Shown here: positions 12,176 through 29,960 of the stretch, piece after piece
Numbering within the stretch: the stretch's first letter is position 1
Layout: each line of letters starts with the position of its first letter
Assembly: GCA_004335835.1 (NCBI GenBank)
Contig: RWJK01001210.1
Coordinates: forward strand, 71,313-135,312
Reading direction: 5' to 3'
Source: Scenedesmus sp. ARA3
Taxonomy: Eukaryota > Chlorophyta > Chlorophyceae > Sphaeropleales > Scenedesmaceae
DNA: 64,000 nucleotides
Translations under genes and position numbers: made by a program
Notes under the pieces: model-generated
What the model was told of the DNA's origin: nothing
What the model saw: the letters and a program-made list of their open reading frames with translations, nothing else
The model's database searches: none

Positions 12176-14686
12176 CTAAGACAGGCTCTCGCCAGGAGGC
12201 AGCAGGTACCAGTTGAGGCGGTTGATGTAGCCCTGCACATGCACATGCACAGCAATTGTGCCTAAGCTCAGTGATAAGATACGCATTTAGTGTGCACATC
12301 ACAGAACAGATGCAGGAATGCATTGGTGAAATTGTTTGCATTCCATTACAGTGGCAGCAGGCGCTGCTTGGCACGTGCCACTTCAGTGAAATGAGCCTGT
12401 CATTTGGTCGAAAACGGGCTGTGTTCCCGTCCTTAAGACACAAATAAAGACACAAATAATGAAAACCACAGCAGCATTGGTGGGCGTGCATTTGCAGATG
12501 CATAGGGAGCGTACACGATCTTGCCGCTGCAAGGCTCAAAGATGCTGCGCAGCAGCATGGCTGTGAAACAGCTGTTGTATAGGCGTTGGTGGGCCACTGC
12601 ACCGCATTACTGCACGTGCTGCTGCCTGCAATGTGGTCACCTGGCAGGCACCATGGATACAAGCAGGCTTCCACACACACACAGCAGCAGCACCCACCTT
12701 GCAGGCGTAGATGTCTTTCTGGGTGATCTCTGCTGAGCTGCCTGCTCCCTGCACTTTGATGTTGCCGCCATCACCACCCTGCAGCAGGCAGCACGCCACG
12801 CGGCACACCATACAGTTCAATACAATTCATTTCAATTCAATTCAACACAATACAATACAATACAATGCATCTCAGGATTGAAACCTGCCTCAGGCACCAG
12901 CCCAGGGAGCCGCTACTCCGCTCATGAGGGTGGTAGAAGTTGTACCCAGTCTTTCCTTTGTTGGCTGGTGTTCATTTCATGGTGGGTGTGACACATGCCA
13001 ATGCACACCACATGAGCCATCATGGTTACGACACGTGGATGCAACACATGCGGATGCTTGTAGAATGCAGAGCAGCAGCGACATCCCACACTGCGGTACA
13101 GACATGCTGTGAAGGGCTGTTCCCCCAAGACAATCAACCAACTGAACATTAGGATCGAAAGAGATGGGCATTGACACTGCTAGCTGTGCAGCAATACCAG
13201 CAACACCAGCAACACCATCAACAGCAGCTTGCAGCAGCGCGCACCTCCACCACTTCCAGCGTTGCACCGTCCTTGAAGGTCTGCAGCTGCGTGCCCGGCA
13301 GCAGGAAGGGAGTTGTCCACGCCTCATATCCGGGCACAGGCCTGACGGCAGCAGCAGGAGCAGCAGCAGCGGCAGCAGCAACAGCAGCGCGGCAGCGGCA
13401 GCGGCGGCGGCGGCAGCAGCAGCAGCAGCGGCCAGTCTGTGTGTGTTGCTTGCTTTGGCCAGGTCCGATCACAACGTAGCAGAGGACATGCAGCATGTGC
13501 TGCAGGGTTTTGCCCTACTTGGCGATATCAGACAGCAAAAGCAATGCTCACATTACAGCGTAGTAGGCCATGATGTTTCCCAGGTTGCCCTTATGATGTA
13601 GCAGAGGCGTGCAGCGTGTGCTGCAAGGCTTTGCCCTCTCTTGACGACAACCGACAGCAAAAGCAGTACTCACTTGATGGTGTGGTAGGAATGATCTCTA
13701 CAAGCTTGCCCGTAACCGTAGCAGGCTACATGCAGTATGTGCTGCACGGTCTTGCCTTCAGATGACGACTCAGACAGCAGAAGCAATACTCACTTGACGG
13801 CGTGGTAGGCCATGATGTTTGCCAGCTTGCCCCTAACGCCATCGTCACTCAAGATGCGATCCTTGCCGCCTGCAGCAGCGACACCAAAAAGCACTCATCA
13901 AAACTGCCGGCAATGCTGCTAGCCACGCACTGCCAAAAGACACTTGCAATGCTCAATGCTCAGCGCACAGCTGCGGGCAAATTGTCCTGCAGGAAATGCA
14001 TTTCGCAGATCACGAGAGCGCCTTCGCAGCAGCCTGCATGGCACGCAGCGCATTGCCTGGCACCATAGACAGTAAGTGCAAAAGCAGCGCACAGGCTGCC
14101 ATAGCCGCTAGCTGCTGATGCTCTCTCGTTGCAAGTCCATGCAACCCACCAAGCTTGTCAAACAGGCTGTTCATTGCATTGTTATCAGGTGCCATCAGCG
14201 TAGCAGCAAAGCCGGGTGCAGTCAGCGGCCCTAGCCTGTCCCCTGTGGTCTTGTTCATGGCCCACCAGAACTCAGTCAGGCCCGCAGCCTCTGCTGCTGC
14301 TGCCAGGCTGCTGCAGCAGGGGCAGCGCCCGCAGGAGATCTGGCAGTAGCCTGTTCGAAACAATTTGAAATGTGTTGCAGCAGCGCAGCGTGCAGCAGGA
14401 AGGGCAAAACAGCGGAGCAGAGCAGGGCAGGGCAGGTTGCGTACGACACTGGGGATGAGGATCTGCAGCTTGCTCGGCTTCAGGAACCCTTGAATGAACT
14501 GCAGTACTGGCTTGACCTGGTGTGTTGCAACGCTTCAAAACACCTTGACGCAGCTTATTGATTATATATAACCAAGATATAACAGTTAGTTCTGGCCTGG
14601 CGCGGCCGCACCTTCTGGCACCTCCTTGATGCTGTCCATGATGAACTTCTGGGCGCAGTTGCCAAACGTGTACTGCTGCCTGGGAA

Positions 14687-14742
<56 letters not shown>

Positions 14743-15486
14743 GCAGCAGCATCAGCAGGCGCAGTTCAACTTCCGAGTCAGCATGCGATTTTGTCTGAGC
14801 TGCTGGGCATTTTGCAGAGGAGTACCTATCATGGCACGCGAGCTTCTACAAAGCAATTATCTGAGCTGCTAGGAACTTGAAACCTGAGCTGCTGACTGGA
14901 GATCTGTTCGAGCTGCTGGGCGTATGTAATAGAATGAGAGGGGATAGTTACATGTGGGTCCTGGCACCATCTTAGATGGTATGAGCCACAACAGGTTGAA
15001 CACATGGTCTGAAAACAGAAAATAGAGTGATGTACTGTGCGTGCCACTCACCAGCAGGTGTAGTCCACCACACTGATGAAGCTCACGCGCACGTCAACGT
15101 CCGTGCAGGTGCAGGGCAGCGGGTTGTCTTTGCCGGCGATCATGCCCACCTGCTGGGCTGCTGCTGGGCGCCACAGCAGCAGCGCTGCACGCACACAAAC
15201 CGCAAGCAAACACACATGGCAGGTTCAAGCAAACTTGGCTTGAAGCTTTCAGCTAAAGGCAATGTGGCACCTGTTGGCTAAGTAGCCCAGCTAGCGCTAC
15301 GGCAGATGCACGATGGAAAACACGTGCGAGATGCAACGAAGATGAAGCTTCAGCGCAGCAGCTGCCTGCAACTGCAATTGCAAGCTGCCAGTGATGGCTG
15401 GTAGATGGATGCGCACCTGCCGCCACCAGCACCAGGCCAACCCAAGATGCTGTCACCATGCGTAGCTGTGGCTGCTGCAATGCCAT
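12176..15486 (-). CDS. Secreted Cys-rich plus fasciclin (FAS1) domain protein
   Basis: Eight exons with continuous phase give 260 residues: 15417-15486, 15052-15184, 14612-14679, 14150-14350, 13794-13869, 13245-13341, 12698-12778 and 12176-12232 (stop TAG). Residues 1 to about 34 form a signal peptide (hydrophobic core VGLVLVAAALLLW, then RPAAAQQ). About 40-100 is a Cys-rich module with PCTCTD, YTCWQQYTFGNCAQKF and GYCQISCGRC. About 105-260 is one FAS1 domain, with TLMAPDNNAMNSLFDKLGG, IMAYHAVKPVPGY, a LEVVEGG strand and the final DIYACKGYINRLNWYLLPP, which corresponds to the family's usual ending (D-x-x-A-x-N-G-hydrophobic-x-H-hydrophobic-I-D-x-V-L). FAS1 proteins are extracellular or wall-associated adhesion proteins. 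Here the second-position residues of the HVID-like strand are replaced (INRL), so binding properties may differ. The exon 5 donor is echoed downstream in a 120-bp repeat. Substrate or partner is unknown. Confidence 0.85.
12810..12965 (-). repeat. SINE-like element, copy 1 (with pentanucleotide tail)
   Basis: Read on the minus strand, a body with CATGAGCGGAGTAGCGGCTC, then GCTGGTGCCTGAGG and GGTTTCAATCC, runs into a tail of ATTGT-like pentamers. GGTTTCAATCC resembles the RNA polymerase III B box (GGTTCGANTCC). The body recurs at 16925-17005 (minus) and, with a similar tail, at 45535-45635 (plus). The element lies in an intron of the FAS1 gene, in that gene's sense orientation. Confidence 0.6.
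13490..13870. repeat. 120-bp tandem repeat carrying a splice-donor copy (FAS1 gene intron)
   Basis: The donor end of FAS1 exon 5 (exon end at 13794) recurs at 13674 and 13554, exactly 120 bp apart each time. Each copy keeps part of the exon edge, the donor region and about 80 bp of intron. A more degraded fourth copy may exist near 13434. Confidence 0.85.
14689..14750. repeat. (CTG)n in sense orientation before FAS1 exon 3 acceptor
   Basis: On the plus strand this is a CAG run. In the FAS1 gene's sense it is (CTG)n, ending about 10 nt before the acceptor at 14680-14682. The same arrangement is seen at several other acceptors in the window. Confidence 0.9.
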
Positions 15487-16171
15487 AATTGTGCTAACGT
15501 GTATTGAACACGCTATGCTTGAGCCAGTGGCTACGAGTTCGACGCCACCCGCTCTGATCAACCTGCAGCAGCAGCTGCTGGTTCCAGCTGCTCGGTTTGC
15601 GGTGTTGCCAACTAAAGAACTGTAGGACGCGTGTGAGTTGACGCCAACCAATCAATGCTGATGGAGTAAGTGATGCAGCAACCTCCTGTCCGACAAGGAC
15701 TTCGCGCTGGACTATTCTATGCACGAGGCGCAACGAGGTACCAGTAAGATACCTTTGGCTTTTGATCAGCATGTAAGCGCGTGATACGTCTCCTAAAGCG
15801 GCCCTAGTGACTTCCTGGCGCTGCTTGTTACATTGGACGACTTCATCGGCAGCAGTTGGCCAACCGCCAGACGGACACGAGCAGTGCTCGTCAAGTCCTT
15901 GTTGAGCAGGTGCATGCCACCACACCCAATCCGCAGTAAAGCAGCAATTGTCGGCTTCATTGATGCCACGTTCAGAAGGCCTGACGAGGTATGATGTCAA
16001 GCTGCTGCTCACAAATTGGCACCGGCAGCGCTCAGCAAGCTGCACGGTAAGGTTGATGAGGAAGCTGCAACACCAACCACCAAGCGCACTCCTCACAATT
16101 TCGCAACTTCTGAACGAGCCGATGTCAAGTAAGGGATTCTGGCACCCACATCACCCTTGCAAGCACACAAG
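15487..16171. other. Spacer between two minus-strand genes
   Basis: This is the 3' flank of the dioxygenase gene and the promoter region of the FAS1 gene. It contains a TGTAA on the minus strand (15828-15832). A 200-codon open frame on the minus strand (15494-16096) has no recognisable family, no splice continuity with either neighbour, and is not annotated as a gene. Confidence 0.55.
15828..15832 (-). terminator. Candidate polyadenylation signal TGTAA for the dioxygenase gene
   Basis: TGTAA is the usual chlorophyte polyadenylation signal. This copy is on the gene's sense strand about 340 nt after the stop codon at 16172. The distance is plausible, but a five-base motif is weak evidence alone. 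Confidence 0.35.
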
Positions 16172-17140
16172 CTATGCTACAGTCGCTGCTGTTCCTTGCG
16201 CTTTCCTGTTCACATCATAGCCTGCATGCGTCTGCGCATACATCGCCAGCAGGTGCTCCCCTGCTGTTGTTGGTGGGTAAGCTGCGGGCCGCTCCTCAGT
16301 CACGCAGCACGGCAGGCACTCCACCTTTGCTGTGAAGTTGGGTTCGAAGAAAAAGGGAATGGAGTAGCGCTCCTGGCCGGTGGTGTTGATCACACGGTGA
16401 AGGGTCGATTTAAAAATGCCGTTCGACCACCTGCAAAGCAGCATCCAGACCTGTTTAAAAACTTTGTGTGCCGTGGCAGTGACGACCAAGCATTTGAGAT
16501 TGCTTTGGATGTGGCTGCATCTGCCTTGCTCAACGCCAGCAACAGTCTAAAAGTTTTTTTGCCGCTGGACTTCAAAACACCACAGGCCCAGCTGGCCAAC
16601 AACATTCACCCCAGGTAGGCAACATCGGCATTGTTTGAAGTATTGCAGTAGCAAATGCAGAGCAGATGTATCACAGTTCTACCATGCGGCCACGGCCAGC
16701 CGCACCTTTCCAGCATGTCTCCTAAGTTGACTATGAAGGCCCCCGGCAGCGGCTGCACATCCTGCCAGCTGCCGTCCAGGTGCACCTGCAACGTGCAGGC
16801 AGCAACCACATGCAACAGCGCTGTGGCAACACCATCAGCAGGTCAACAAGCCCAGCTGGCACATGCTGGCGACGTAACAGCAATGCCGATACCAATGCAA
16901 ACACCAAAGTATAGGACGGACCTACCTAAGGCACAAGCCCAGCGAGCCGATCTACCGCTCATGAGGGTTGTGATCAGGTACCCAGTTCCTCCTTCATTGC
17001 TTGCAGTGGGTGTAGAGAGCTGCAGCAACCCAGCTGCTGTTGCAGCCCCAGCACCTGTTCATGTTTGCACAGTCAACCCGCACTGCACTGCTACTGCTGC
17101 TGCTGCTGCTGCTGCCTACCTGCAGGCCCGGCACCTCGTC

Positions 17141-17173
<33 letters not shown>

Positions 17174-17341
17174 CACCTGCAGCCCCCGCACCTCATCACT
17201 GCTGCCGCTGCTGCTGCTGCTGCTGCTGCTGCGTCCCACCTGCAGCCCCGGCACCTCGTCAGTGGCCAGCAGCGTGAGCATGCCGTAGTCGCTGTGCGCG
17301 CCAGCACCAAACACGCCCTCGCCCGGTGACGACACCTGCGG

Positions 17342-17378
<37 letters not shown>

Positions 17379-19564
17379 GACAAAGTTATTTATGCACCAG
17401 ATCCAAGCCTCCCCACCAACGTGTGCTGCATCCACGGCCACTACCACACGCTTCGGTGCAGAACAAAAGCAAACCTGGTATATGCCTGATGCCAACACCT
17501 GAGCAGCCTGTGCTGCCGACCTGCGGCAGACAGCGCCACTGCTGCTGCTGCCTGTTGCCGTCAAACACAGCCGCACCAGCCGCGCCTCACACCCTCCACC
17601 TCCTCACCTCAGCTGTGTAAGGCAGCGGCCGCAGCGCCACCATGGGGCGTGTATAGTAGGGCGCAAAGTAGTCTCCAGGCAGGCCCAAAGACAGTGCCAT
17701 GCCTCATGCAACACCCAGCAGCCTGCACTGCCAGTCTGTCAGTCAACGCGCCACTGCTGCTGCCTATTGCGGCCAAACGCAGCAGCAGCAGCAGCGCCTC
17801 ACACCCCCCACCTCCTCACCTCAGCTGTGTAATGCAGCGGCCGCAGCGCCACCATGGGGTGAGTGAAGTAGGGTGCAAAGTAGCCCCCAGGCAGGCCCAG
17901 AGACAGCGCCAGCAGCCGCAGCAGGCGCATTCCTAGGCCTGTCGCTGCATCGCAGTAGGCGGTCACTGTCTGGCGAAAGCCTGGCAGTAGCTGCTCCGGA
18001 GGCCTGCGATTGTCACGTACATGTTACAAACATGGAGCAATTGGTACACAATGACATGCGTTATGCCTGAATGGTGCCTGCCTGGCGGAAGCCTGGCAGC
18101 AGCTGCTCTGGAGGCCTGCAATGGTGACATACAATGTTACACAGCGGATCAGCCCAGCAGTTACACAGCATCTAGTAAGGTTGCGCACTGCCATGGAATG
18201 AGGCCACACAAAGCCAGCACGCCTGGCAGCAGCTGCTCCACAGGCCTGCAATTGCGGTAAGCAGCCGCACAGCAGATGAGTTGCGCACCGCCTACGAAGG
18301 CTTGCACTCGCACTGCGCAGCAGCACAGCAGATGAGTTACGCACCGCCTGATTGGGTGGAGCGCAACTCGAGATACTCCTAAACCCCAAAAGTCACGCGT
18401 GGGCCGTTTCTTATGCAATACTGTACTTTGCATGGCGGCTGCAAAAGGCCAGCAAGGACACGCTCAACTTGAAGGGCAACACAGCAGCAGGTATGAAGCA
18501 AGGACATGCAGATGGCCTGAACGTCCTGCTGTGCCCAGTATAAATTTAGCACAGTCTGCTCACACAGCGCTCACCACTGGTTGGGCCCATGCAGTGGCAG
18601 CTGCCCTTCCTCGCTGTCTGCTGGCACCTCCCTGCACCAGCACACAACCAGCACACAACAACTGTCACCATACACTGCTGCCAGCACCAACAGACACCAG
18701 CCCAGGATGCAGTGATGTGCAAGCAGCAGTGCACCTAGCAGGTCCTGGGCAGTGTTGGATGGCCTGATTAGTCTGGCCGACGTTGTGCCGCGGCAGTGCA
18801 GTGACAAACTGCGGCTTGCCTTGCAAGCACATTACCGGTGCATATGCATGGTGTGCACCTGCCAAAGTAGAAGCCCTCCTTGGTATCTCCCCGTGTCTGC
18901 TTTGCTGGGTCTAGCGTCTCCTCTGCGTACGGCGTGTCTGCAGCGCAGCGGCAGCAGTTGCATGGCAGGCCAGCTCAACCGCACACCGGCTCTGTCTGAC
19001 ACCAGGGGCACTGGCCAATAATTGCTGCAGCTGCTATAGGGGCAGTACAGAGCAGTCTCCAGTTGGTATAGCAGCTCAGCTTTCAGCTATGCTCTTGCTG
19101 CAGTTGCTGCTATTGCTGCTGCTGCTGCTGCTGCTGGGTGGTCAGGCAGGAGAAGGCCAGCAGCTGCACACCACCCTGCCAGCTGAGCATCCTTGCAACC
19201 CTGCTGCTCACATCCTCTGTTGTTCTCATCTGCTAGCATCGCCATCTTGTCTTGCTCAGGCAAGGCAAAGGCTGCCCGCATCTGCTTGAATAGTTCAGAC
19301 AGCAGCTCCTGGGGGATGCCATGGTTTGCTGCATAGAAGAAGCCCGGGCCACTGCATGCAGCATACACCTGCTGCGCTGCTGCTGCCTCGTCTTGACTCA
19401 GGTCCACCAGGGGAATTGAGCTCTGCAACGGCAGGGAGCAGCAGCAGCAGCATGAGCAGCAGTAGCAGCACTGCGGCAGTGCCACTGGTGCGAGCCAGCT
19501 GCCCCAGCACAGCACAACCCTAGCTGTGCCAAGCTGGGCAGCTCACATCTAAAGCCGTCCCCAT
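16172..19564 (-). CDS. 2-oxoglutarate/Fe(II)-dependent dioxygenase (isopenicillin N synthase-like)
   Basis: Eight exons in phase give 327 residues: 19547-19564, 19212-19422, 18859-18937, 18575-18631, 17820-18003, 17240-17335, 16706-16785 and 16172-16430 (stop TAG). The start is MGTALD in an 18-nt first exon, followed by SSIPLVDLSQDE, the usual opening of the DIOX_N domain. GFFYAANHGIP, LPEQDKMAML and YTPYAEETLDP follow, with the core from about residue 184. The iron ligands are visible as HSD (His197, Asp199) and His253 in STLHRV; the 2-oxoglutarate contact is Arg263-x-Ser265 (RYS). All catalytic residues are present, so it should be active. The substrate cannot be read from sequence; relatives oxidise hormones, flavonoids, alkaloids or small acids. 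Exon 5 and exon 6 edges are duplicated in neighbouring introns (17525-17920, 17110-17240, 18080-18250). Confidence 0.9.
16925..17005 (-). repeat. SINE-like element, copy 2 (truncated, no clear tail)
   Basis: On the minus strand it shares ACTGGGTAC, CCTCATGAGCGG, GATCGGCTCGCTGGGCTTG and TGCCT with the copy at 12810-12965, but it lacks a clear pentanucleotide tail. It lies in the dioxygenase intron between exons 6 and 7. Confidence 0.55.
17345..17377. repeat. (CTG)n in sense orientation before dioxygenase exon 6 acceptor
   Basis: This is a CAG run on the plus strand, so (CTG)n in the gene's sense. It ends close to the acceptor of exon 6 (first exonic base 17335). Confidence 0.85.
17525..17920. 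repeat. 212-bp tandem duplication spanning the 3' half of dioxygenase exon 5
   Basis: The real exon 5 ends at 17820. A second copy of its last ~90 bases, with donor, ends at 17608 (offset 212). The copy stays open and encodes a close variant of the same peptide stretch (PGDYFAPYYTRPM against PGGYFAPYFTHPM), but I see no acceptor that would make it a complete exon. Confidence 0.8.
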
Positions 19565-20679
19565 TGTTTGATGCTAGTGAACTTTAGTCAATGAAGGTCC
19601 TATTATCGCAGAGTCGAGCAAGCGGCACAAGATGGCACCAGCCTTGAAGGATGACTCGAGCTAAGAGTGCCGATCCATAAATAGATCTTTCAATATGACG
19701 AGAAGGGACGACAAAAACAAGGTTGAACACGGCAACATCACTGCTGCTGATACAAGGGTGACATCCCGGTATGCTGGACCGGACCTGTGTTCAGGACCTG
19801 TGTGCTGGACCTGTGTTCAGGAGCGACGAACAATGTCGACGAGAGCCATTCACCGTTCCTTTGAAAAACGAATTGATTATTATTGTCAAGCGTCTTTCAA
19901 GCGTCAAGCTGTTATATGTCACGAAAAGAGCGCCACAGTCTGAGTTTGAATCATGGCCGCTGTCAAGGCGCGCTCCACACACGGCTGTAAAGCGCGGACA
20001 AGTTGCACACCAAAGCGAACAGTTTTAGCTCGCGATCAGTGCTGTTGCGACCATACATCGTCCTGAACCAGTTGCTGCTCGCTGAGAAGGCAAGGTTTAC
20101 GGCACAACGCTTTTACTCAAGCGACAAAAGCCAATCAACGACTCCAACCTCAGTTGCGCCTTAGAACTCGCACCGCAGCAGCCAGCAGGCCGTTGTCTTG
20201 TCCTGCCCGTTGCAATCAGCTGCTTAGTTCGAAGCAGCAGCTATCCCTTTTGCTAGCAGGGATCCATACGGGCTAACTTTGTGGGTAGGTTATCAAGTGC
20301 AGCAGTATCGGGGCCTGCAGCGCCACGCCAGCAAGGATAGGGCAGGCAGCTCAGGAGCAGAGCAGCAGCAAGCACTGTGCAGGCACATCACAGCAGGACA
20401 CAGCTCACCAGCAGGAGCATGCCTGGTCCTTTCATTTCCATTGTTATTGTTGAAATTTTAACTGTCTAGTTGTTCTTGCATCATAGTGTTCATCGCTAGA
20501 GCAGTTGTGCAGTGTGCCATTGCCAGCACCAGCACTGCCAGCATCCGCATCAACACCCACCACTCGATCAACCGAATGCCCTTCACACGCACACAACCAT
20601 GCACACATGCTATCCGCTGTGCCACACACATGCTGCTCTTCATGCCCCATGCTCCAGGCTAGCAGCAGCAGCAGTAGCC
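19565..20679. other. Divergent intergenic region, dioxygenase / MCM3
   Basis: The 1.1 kb between two divergent start codons must hold both promoters. I see short direct repeats (GGACCTGTGT-containing, about 19780-19820) but no convincing TATA box or E2F site. No coding exon is supported. Confidence 0.5.
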
Positions 20680-28122
<7,443 letters not shown>

Positions 28123-29900
28123 GCGCAGTAGCACGACCTTGCATGGGGGATTGACAGAGCTGGAGCCGGGGACTAATCTGGGACTCATCTGACGAGTCGG
28201 TGTGCTCACTGTGAGTGCATGTTTCTGGAGGCTGGTGTGATGCATTGCAAGGCTGTTGTGCAGCACTGTAGGCTGCATGCAAGATCTGTGTCCCCACTGG
28301 CGAGGCGGCCTGCCCGCTTTGAGCGCGCTTGTGCACGCTGGGGCGGTTTAACGGCTTGGTTGTACAGCAGTGTAGGCTGCACGGCGTGTGTGCGACATGA
28401 ACGCAGCGTATGTGATATCGTGATTGCACGCTGGGGCGGGTTTATGGCTTGGTTGTACAGCGCTGTGCCGCACATGGTGCAGGGTGGTAAGGAGGCAGTT
28501 GACATGCTATGCGGCTTTGTATGTGTTGCGCGTGATCGCAGCTGCGCGTGATCGCAGCCTGTTGATGCGGCCTTGAAGAGGTGGCGATGAGAGCATGTCA
28601 TTTGCAGGTCACAGTAGGCATGGCAGGTGGAGACGCTCCATGGCGTGGTTGTGGTTGTGGAGCAGCGAACTGTTTGTCTGGGCACACGGCACCCTCATGT
28701 TACATGCAGGTTCTTCTGCACGCTGTGTGCGTGGCAAAGCAATGCAATGATAATTTCAAAGCAGCAGCATGCTCATGCATGTTGCAGGCCATCTCTATTG
28801 TTCTGGGCGCACTGTGAAGCCGGCTAGCAATGTGCCGCGTTTGGTTGCGCAGCGCAGTCTATTGCTATCGGTGCTCTGTACCGTTCGCACGCAAGACCAG
28901 GATTCGCACGTAACCCACCACCTCCCATCACGATACGTGTGTTACACGATGGGAACACAGGCCGTTATTGAGCCAATGACAGGCTCATTGGGCAACCACC
29001 TATTCCATCACCATCAACTGATGCCAGTCACACACGTGGCAACGACACGTTGCAAAACAATCTGCAATGCATGTATCCTGCAACTCCTTGCGACGGCAAC
29101 AGGCATGCGCGCGGGCGCACCGCCGTAGTCCAGCAAGAGACAGCACAAGTGACAGCACATGAACAACCCTTGACTCACACCAGCATACTCACTGTTCAGC
29201 TGCCAGAGCTGTGAGGCGCCTCTGGCGGCAACTCAAGATACAAGCGTACAAGCATTGCTTAGGCAGCGACACAACAGTTTGCTCTCGCCAGGAATCAATC
29301 CCCGGGTCGCGGAGCAGGAAGCGCAACTTGGTTGAACCTCTATGGCAAGAATGTGTGATGGTCGTGGACCCCATCTGTGGGCAACTCCATGTCTGACTCA
29401 GTGTTGGTGAGTATCAATACAGGGTGAATCAACAAAGGGCAGCAACGGCCACAAATAGGCACGTCACATGCCCCCGCCGCCAAAAGCCCTGTGATTAAGC
29501 CGATGCAACGCTGACAACCGTTGTACTACACTACTAGTAGCTGTTGTCGTGTTGAATATGGCACAGAGCTCAATGCACCAGCACTACTTGCAGCTCGCTG
29601 CTGCATGCCACACCTCCAGCCACAGTCACCTGCCACCACACACCACACACAACTTTGTGCGTGTGGTCATACTGTCACATCACAGCGGCAGCACCACTTG
29701 CAGCTTGCTGCCCTGCCACTCCAGCTGCCGCACAAGCATCAACCAAAACCGCCTGCCACCACACACCAAACACACCGTTGTGCGTGTTGGACACACTGTC
29801 GCATCACCATTCACAGCGGCAGCACCACCTGCAGCTTGCTGCTGTGTGCCCAGCCTCCAACACTAGTTTGAGACATGTACCACTCGAGGCATCAAATGCA
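28123..29900. other. Convergent intergenic region, MCM3 / F-box-LRR
   Basis: The 3' flanks of two genes that end towards each other. It holds an echo of the MCM3 last-exon end with its stop codon (about 28170-28215), a two-copy direct repeat containing GCACGCTGGGGCGG (28331 and 28425), and tandem echoes of the F-box/LRR last exon (29640-29900). No gene or RNA is recognised. Confidence 0.5.
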
Positions 29901-29960
29901 TCACAGCGGCAGCACCACCTGCAGTGTGCTGCCCTGCCGCTCCAGCTGCCGCACCAGCGC
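29640..29960. repeat. Tandem copies of the F-box/LRR gene's terminal coding sequence
   Basis: The block CACAGCGGCAGCACCACCTG is at 29902 (real coding end) and again at 29812 and 29681, offsets of 90 and 131 bp. The two outer copies lie past the stop codon and, with their flanks, form an imperfect ~131-bp repeat. Confidence 0.85.

Noticed and set aside
13164..13601. Poly-Ala/Gln/Ser open frames around triplet runs, here and in several other genes
   Set aside because: Triplet repeats stay open in all frames on both strands; they are not evidence of genes.
14450..14545. Possible extra FAS1-gene exon (reads FIQGFLKPSKLQILIPSV on the minus strand)
   Set aside because: It looks coding and has an acceptor, but exons 3 and 4 join in phase without it to give the conserved EGYCQISCGRC motif. 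It may be an alternative exon.
15494..16096. 200-codon open frame on the minus strand between two genes
   Set aside because: No recognised motif, no plausible splice continuity with either neighbour; likely spacer.
29280..29340. tRNA or SINE B-box-like GGGGATTGATTCCTGG on the minus strand
   Set aside because: No acceptor stem, A box or matching repeat copy found; one motif is not enough.
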